Assembly: GCF_963576675.1 (NCBI RefSeq)
Contig: NC_088916.1
Span: 78,757,501-78,821,500 of the forward strand
Direction of reading: 5' to 3'
Source of the DNA: Euphorbia lathyris
Lineage: Eukaryota > Streptophyta > Magnoliopsida > Malpighiales > Euphorbiaceae
Length of the DNA stretch: 64,000 nt
Positions 58,501 to 64,000 of the stretch are shown here, piece by piece. The translations under genes were made by a program, and so were the position numbers. Below the pieces are notes generated by a model. That model was not told the origin of the DNA. It saw only the letters and a list, made by a program, of their open reading frames with translations, and made no database searches. Each line of letters starts with the position of its first letter. Position 1 is the first letter of the stretch.

Positions 58501-60267
58501 GTTGAGTGTGATGCCAGTGGAATTGGGATTGGTGGTGTTTTGATGCAAGAGAAAAGGCCCATTGCGTACTTCAGTGAGAAGCTATGTGACGCACGGCAAA
58601 AGTGGGCAACGTATGATCAAGAATTTTATGCCATAGTGAGGGCATTGAAAGTATGGGAGCATTACTTAGTGGGGAAAGAATTCATTCTCTACACTGACCA
58701 TCAGGCCCTCAAGTATCTAGGAAGTCAGAAGCAACTTCGAAGCTCCATGCATGCCCGATGGTCCGCCTTCATAGATAAGTTCCCCTATAAGCTTATCCAT
58801 AAGGCGGGAAAACAAAACGTAGTGGCGGACGCCTTGATTCGGAGGGTTGCACTAATAAAAGCCGTCAATCTGGAAACCGACTGCTTCGAACATATCAGAG
58901 GAGAGTACCTGGCGGATCCCGATTTCGGTAGCATTTGGGAGAAATGTAAAACCCAGCATGGAGATGGAGCATATCACATCACGGATGAGTATCTAATGAG
59001 GGGTAACCAACTTTGTTTACCTTGCACTTCCATCCGCGAAAAAGTCATCCGCCATCTGCATGGCGGATCCCTGGGGGGACATTTTGGGCGAAACAAGACC
59101 TATGAAGCAGTAAGTTCCCGTTATTTCTGGCCCAAGATGAGGAGAGATGTGGCTTACCTAGTAGAACGATGCTATATCTGCCAGACCGCCAAGGGACACC
59201 CCACTAATGCTGGTTTGCAACTACCACTACCTGTACCAGAAACTATATGGGAGGATCTGTCCATGGATTTTGTCCTAGGGTTACCCAGAACTCAGAGGGG
59301 CATGGATTCCATCTTTGTGGTTGTTGACCGATTCTAAAAAATGGCACACTTCATACCATGCCGAAAAACCAATGATGCATCGACAACTGCTAAACTGTTC
59401 TTCAAGGAGGTCGTCAGACTACATGGCGTACCAAAGAGTATTGTCTCAGATCGTGACACGAAGTTTCTGAGTCACTTCTGGCGGACCTTGTGGGCTCTTT
59501 TTGATACTTCTCTGAAGTTTAGTACCACTGCCCACCCTCAGACAGACGGACAGACAGAAGCGGTCAATAGAACTCTGGGAAACTTACTGCGTAGCAAGTG
59601 CAAGGATAAGTCCCAGATGTGGGGTGTGGTTCTAGCCCAAGCTGAGTTCGCCTACAACGGCTCTGTACATTCGGGAACCGGGAGATCACCATTTGAGGTA
59701 GTATACACAAAGACCCCAAACCATGCCCTTGATATAGCATACCTTCCAAAGGGAAATGTGACTGCCAACCAGCTGGCCCAGGACTATATGCAGATGCACC
59801 AAGAGGTAAGGGAGACTCTTGAGGATAGAAATCAGAAGTTAAAGGCTAAGGCGGATGAGCACCGCAGGGACCTACAGTTTGAAGTTGGAGATGAGGTCAT
59901 GGTATATTTGGGCAAGGAGAGGCTCGCCAACACCGCAAGCAGCAAACTTCGGCCTAGGAGGTATGGGCCATATAAAATCACCAAAAAGATCAACGCCAAT
60001 GCCTATCATATAGCATTGCCAAACTGGCTTGGCAAAGTCTCACCAGCGTTCAACATCCGTGACCTTAGCCCATGGAAATCGGATGGTCTTTTAAAGCTCA
60101 AAAAAAACGAATCAGTGCCGGACTCTTTTAAAGAAGGAGAGAATGATGCGGACATCCGAACTGGCCACACTGATCGCGCGGACTCTAGCGGGTCTTCAAG
60201 AATCAAGCTCACAGAGGATGCACCCGGAAGGGCGGATCCCCAAGACATGCGAGCAAGGCGGATCTAG
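55585..60267 (+). pseudogene. Gypsy gag-pol polyprotein, two nonsense codons
   Basis: The likely start is ATG 55585 (MVQPRQLQDSME); TAG 55642-55644 interrupts it and the frame reopens with ATG 55762. Domains in order: gag core (about 56030-56520, IDLPSFGGELDIEGFLDWL), CCHC knuckle CFRCNEPGHRSNEC, aspartic protease with DSGS near 57022, RT with YFDD at 58063-58074, RNase H (VECDASGIG, YTDHQALKYL), integrase with an HHCC zinc region (HLHGGSLGGHFGRN, CYICQTAKG) and catalytic D, D, E ([29 protein letters not shown]). TAA 59335-59337 splits the integrase just after its first aspartate. There is no frameshift and the rest reads through to 60267. Confidence 0.95.
60130..60143 (+). other. Polypurine tract of the gypsy element
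   Basis: AAAGAAGGAGAGAA ends exactly at the 3' LTR. It is also coding: it encodes the KEGE part of the pol C-terminus. Confidence 0.88.
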
Positions 60268-60644
60268 GAGTACGCCAGAAGGCGTATCCACATATGAGCA
60301 TGGGCGGATCGCCAAGATTACTTCCTCAGGAAGTCGACCAACAGACAGCCTGACAGTCCGTACCTGCGCCGACGTACTCCTTGTCTGAGCAGACTATCCA
60401 TTTTGCCCTTTTGTCTTATGCCTTTTTTGTAACCCTAATAGGGGTAGCGTCGGTCATTAGGGGATGTATTTATACCCTCATTTTGTAAGAATGGAACAAC
60501 TTTTTATGAATCAAATATCATTTCTCTTTGAGAATTAAGGTTTATACCTTGTTATCGGGATTCACTCCTTCAAGTTAAGCTTGAGAAGAACATCTTTGTT
60601 AGTTTACGACTAAAACCTTCATTTCTCGCTTTCAATCCGTATCA
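60144..60644 (+). repeat. 3' LTR of the gypsy element
   Basis: Same length and ends as the 5' LTR. The first 124 bases also encode the end of the pol frame, up to the stop at 60265-60267. Confidence 0.95.
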
Positions 60645-60909
60645 GAAGGTACATCATCAGACCACACTTTATCATTTATCATGTAACCCCTCCCTTTTTA
60701 TTCATGTTCTTTGAACAACAACAAATGATAGAATATGAAACTATAATCTGAAACTATTCTAATGTGTATGTTTAAAAGTTCCAACTTCGTTTATTATCAT
60801 AATGTAATGTTCCAACTTTGTAATATCCCACTTGGTTTAATATCATATTCCCTTTGCTGCTTCTCAGAAATTTATGATCTTCATTACTTTTTTTTTTCTT
60901 TTGAACAAG

Positions 60910-63065
60910 ATGTCTACATTTTGTGAACTACATTTTCACTATGGAGGGAAATGGGTCTTAATACCGAAGAAGGAATACATAGGAGGAAAAGTTCAAATTG
61001 ACAAGAAGCAAGATATCGATTACCTTTCTTACAAGGATTTAAAGGAAATGTATTTGTTGGAGTTAGGGTATGAAGAGGTTCAGCAATTGTTTTATTTAGA
61101 GAAAGAAAAGGAATTTGACGTCGGGTTGAAATTATTAGAAGGTGATAAAGAAATAAGGGTGCTAATACAACAATTACAGGAGGCTAAAGGGGGAGTGGTT
61201 CATATATATGCAGTCAATGAAGATGATTTTCCTATTTTCTATCAACAACCATCTGGTGGAGGTAAACTTAAGGTGTCTGATAATGTTATTCAAATGTCCA
61301 CAGAGGGTAGTGAAGCATACTTACATTATGAAGAAAATGCAAAGGTAGTTGGTGTTGATGATTCTAGTGATAGTGATGATTCTACATATGAAGCAAATGT
61401 AAATGAAGACATAGGCAATGAAGATACCGATTTGGAATCAGAAAGTGATAGTGATGAGAATGAAGATACATATTTGGGATCAAATGAAGACGGAGGAGAA
61501 GAAGAACGTGATTCAGATGAGCATAATCACTTGAAGGCTAATCAAGAACAGTTTATAAGGGATAGGGCAAACAAATTTGCAGGCAATGTCAAACTAGAGA
61601 TTGGACAAAGTTTTGCAAATGGAGAAGAATTTCGTTTGGCCATTTCTCATTATTCTGTTATAGAAGGTGTGCCTTTGAAGCTACAACAAAGTTGCAAGAC
61701 AAGAATTAGGTACAAGTGTGTCGAAAAGTGCCCCTTCAAAGTGTTTGCATCTTCTACGGGAGAAACTGCTGGATTTGTCATTAAGTCATTAACACCTGAG
61801 CATGAATGTAACAGAGAATATGTCAATCCAAGAGCAACAGCCAAATTCCTTTGCATTTATTTCAAGGATATGATAAGAGGTAATCCTAATTATAGTGTTG
61901 GTGACATGATTGAACACTGGAAACAATTTTTGAAGTTGGATGTGTCGAGGGTAATTTGCAAGAATGCAAAGAGAAAGATTATAAGAGAGGTTGACGGGGG
62001 TTACAGAGAAGATTATTCAAGTCTTGAAGCCTACGCGAATGAATTGCGGATAAGTAACCCAGGGAGCCACATTGATTTACAGTTCAATAAAGAGAAATTA
62101 AAAAAAGGGAAACGAGTATTTTGGAGGCTATTTGTTTGTTTCGAAGCATGTAAGAGGGGGTGGATAGAAGGATGTAGGCCAATCATTGGTATAGACGGGT
62201 GCTTCTTGAAAGATATTTGCAAAGGGCAACTACTCGTGGCAGTTGGTCATGATGCAATGGACCACTTTTTTCCCATTGCATGGGCTGTGATAGATAAGGA
62301 GACAAAATGCAATTGGGGGTGGTTTTTGCAGAACTTGAAGCAACAACTGTCAAAACCTTACCTTGCCCACTTATATGGCCATGTGGATGCTGTGATTGGG
62401 ATCGAATTAGTATAAAATAATTTGGTAAACTCTAATTTGTAAATTCTGAATTTGTATCTGCTACAAAATCTGCTTGTGTCTACTGGTTTTTAATATTTAC
62501 TTGATGAATATTAGGGAAAAGCTTCTAACACTGCCCAATCATCTGATGCCAACAAAGGAAATAATGTGCATGGTTCGTCGATTAATCGTCCTGTCTGGAT
62601 AAACCCTCGACAAAGGTTGAACGAGGTTGTGGGATTTGGGTATTTTTATGATGAATCTACTGGTAGTGTGATATATAATGTGAGTAATTTTTAAGTCATT
62701 CCTAATTCAAATATATAGTTTGAATATTTTGTTCTTACAGTTTGAATATTTTGTTCTATTAGCCGGGAACATCAAATCAAATGCTTGTGGAAGCTGAACA
62801 TGATCCTCCACACATTGAAGATCCCGAGATTCGATTGACAATCCCTAATTTAAGCGAAAACAGACAGAGGTGTGGGAGGCCAATTAAACCACCAACTAGA
62901 GAAAGACATATCACATTTCCAAGTCAAGAATCTGAGCTTTTAATTCCTAGTAGTCTACCTTTCCAACCACCGAAGCTGCAATGGAATGGGAATGCTGCCA
63001 TCACAACCAACCAATTGGAAATGGAACGAGAGTCTATGATTGGGAAAAAGCATAAGAGATCATGA
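60910..63065 (+). pseudogene. MuDR-type transposase, internally deleted
   Basis: From ATG 60910 (an upstream in-frame ATG at 60874 adds 12 hydrophobic residues) the protein has a PB1-like N-terminal domain (LHFHYGGKWVLIPKKEYIGG, LSYKDLKEM), an acidic linker, a MuDR-type DNA-binding region (FRLAISHYSVIEGVPLKLQQ, CPFKVFASS, HECNREYVNPRA), and the start of the MULE DDE domain with its first aspartate (IIGIDGCFLK, LLVAVGHDA). It then runs into unrelated residues and stops at 62415. The second D, the E and the SWIM zinc finger are missing. Later exon-like pieces (62515-62679 and 62763-63065, ending KKHKRS) with GT/AG borders look like the original C-terminus. It cannot catalyse transposition alone. 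Confidence 0.85.
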
Positions 63066-63499
63066 GCACATAGTATTTTGGGTTCTATGAGTATTTTGGG
63101 TTTTGTTAGAGTTCTAACGGTGTCTTGAGTTAGTACTATGTCAAAAAGATATTTTTATTTTGCTAGTATGGTACAAATTAAGGAACTGATATTAAGCAAT
63201 TTGGATTTTGTGTGACTGTATGGTAACATTTTGGATACATTTTGGATGAGTTACAGTTGACAATTGATATTTTGTATGCCAATATGGTACATTTTGAATG
63301 ATTTTAAGAATTGGATTAGTTTATGTTAATTTGTACAATTGAGACTGTTATTATGAATTTAGGAGTCATGGAATCATTCATGAAAATAAGGTCTTAATGT
63401 GGAAGAATACTAATTAATTGTATTATAATAAATAAGAAAATATAACTAAATAAAAAGATAACATATGTTAATAGAGAAAGAATATAATATTATTAATTG
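63066..63499. other. Transposase 3' flank within the MULE
   Basis: AT-rich non-coding sequence between the last transposase-like exon and the right inverted repeat. It has short repeats of ATTTTGGGTT-type phrases (63076-63105) and TATGGTACA. No further gene is seen. Confidence 0.5.
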
Positions 63500-63978
63500 A
63501 GACGTTTAGCTTAAATTGGATATATTTTGTAAACGTTAAGCTTAAATCCGTATTATTTTGTAAACGTTAAACTTATATTGGTGCTATTTTGTACGTGAGG
63601 CCTAAATTGATACTTTCTACAAACCTTGGGCCTATTTTGGTACCTTATCTGACGTGGCGCTGAGTTGGCAGACTTAACGGATGATGTGTCACTTTCTGTT
63701 AGTGATTTTCTAAATTGATGCTTGTTGTAAACGTTAAGCCTAAATTGATATTAGGTTATAAACGTTAAACCTATATTGGTGCTATTTTGAACGTTAGGCC
63801 TAAATTGGTACTTCCCCAAAAACCTTAAGCCTATTTTGGTACCTTATCCCTTTTTGTTTAGAATGTGGATTCAATTGATAATTTTTAGTTAGTTCAAGGA
63901 TCTGATTGATGATTTTTTATAGTTTAGGATTCTAATTAAATTTAAAGTCTTTTTAAGGAACCAAATTGTTATTATGCC
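63500..63978. repeat. Right terminal inverted repeat of the MULE
   Basis: Complement of the left arm. It has an additional inner block of TTTTGTAAACGTTAA units (63510-63610), so the two arms differ in repeat number. Confidence 0.86.
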
Positions 63979-64000
63979 TAAAATAAACACCGCCGGCTAT

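Larger units (their letters stand above)
55037..60644 (+). mobile_element. Ty3/gypsy LTR retrotransposon, nearly intact, inside the MULE
   Basis: GAAGG is duplicated at 55032-55036 and 60645-60649. Both LTRs are 501 bp and I counted about six differences, so the insertion is young. A tRNA-Met primer-binding site follows the 5' LTR and a polypurine tract precedes the 3' LTR. One long gag-pol frame is broken by two stops. No chromodomain is evident. The TGATG LTR start and a pol frame running into the 3' LTR fit the CRM lineage of chromoviruses; this is an inference. Confidence 0.95.
54244..63978 (+). mobile_element. Mutator-like element (MULE), interrupted by a gypsy element
   Basis: TAAAATAAA flanks it at 54235-54243 and 63979-63987, and copy 1 holds the empty site at 50053-50061. 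Ends are GGCATTACATCC on the left and the complement of GGCATAATAACAATTTGG on the right. Long arms share AATCATCAATTGAATCC, AATAGGCCTAAGG-type repeats, TCACTAACAGAAAGTGACAC and GCCAACTCAG. Inside are a pyrimidine-rich leader, a truncated transposase gene and the gypsy element 55037-60644. Without that insertion it would be about 4.1 kb. Confidence 0.93.
51181..64000 (+). repeat. Segmental duplication, copy 2 (split by RTE LINE and MULE)
   Basis: Homologous pieces are 51181-51490, 53919-54243 and 63979-64000. They are separated by the RTE LINE (51491-53918) and the MULE (54244-63978). Copy 1 supplies uninterrupted versions of both insertion sites, at 48562-48569 and 50053-50061. The copy runs off the right edge of the window. 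Confidence 0.86.

Overview
The window reads as nuclear DNA of a flowering plant, most likely a eudicot. The evidence is one split host gene with plant-type introns, an Au-type SINE, plant L1 and RTE LINEs, Ty3/gypsy and Ty1/copia sequence, MULE/hAT/Stowaway/Harbinger-type elements and a very AT-rich background. I could not name the species. All comparisons were made by eye, so similarity and divergence figures are approximate.

The only intact host gene is a ten-exon DnaJ/HSP40 gene (12216-18793, +) encoding a J-domain plus DnaJ-X protein of the DNAJ10 type. It has a GC-AG second intron, an antisense Au SINE in intron 5 and a last intron enlarged by a 0.55 kb tandem duplication. A 5'-truncated LINE ends about 370 bp upstream of its ATG, and a MULE-type MITE lies about 300 bp downstream of its stop.

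Region by region: 390-6012 is a full-length L1-type LINE (LINE-A, minus strand, 15 bp target duplication). 6.0-8.0 kb holds an older LINE remnant and two MITEs. 8005-11844 is LINE-B. 12.2-18.8 kb is the DnaJ gene. 19.1-21.6 kb holds four TIR elements, one nested in another. 21760-27508 is a non-coding LTR retrotransposon with a 2 kb inversion inside it. 28360-34019 is LINE-C, a sister of LINE-A. 34.0-36.1 kb holds TIR and fold-back elements. 36.2-42.6 kb holds a mosaic of a 16 bp minisatellite and a GTAAC pentamer array. 42.6-46.4 kb holds two TIR modules bounded by TA tracts, the first carrying tRNA-like boxes. 46.4-54.2 kb holds an RNase H remnant, two copies of a decayed copia segment with different later insertions, and an RTE LINE containing a hAT MITE. 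54244-63978 is a MULE with a 9 bp target duplication, interrupted by a nearly intact Ty3/gypsy element.

Insertion order can be read for many pieces because target duplications are preserved. Two paralogous segments (47.8-50.1 kb and 51.2-64 kb) act as empty sites for each other. No tRNA, rRNA, CRISPR or prokaryotic feature is supported. I did not find a clearly new coding system. The most unusual items are the inverted LTR element, the tRNA-like boxes inside the arms of a TIR element, the satellite mosaic, and a reading frame that continues through the polypurine tract into the LTR.
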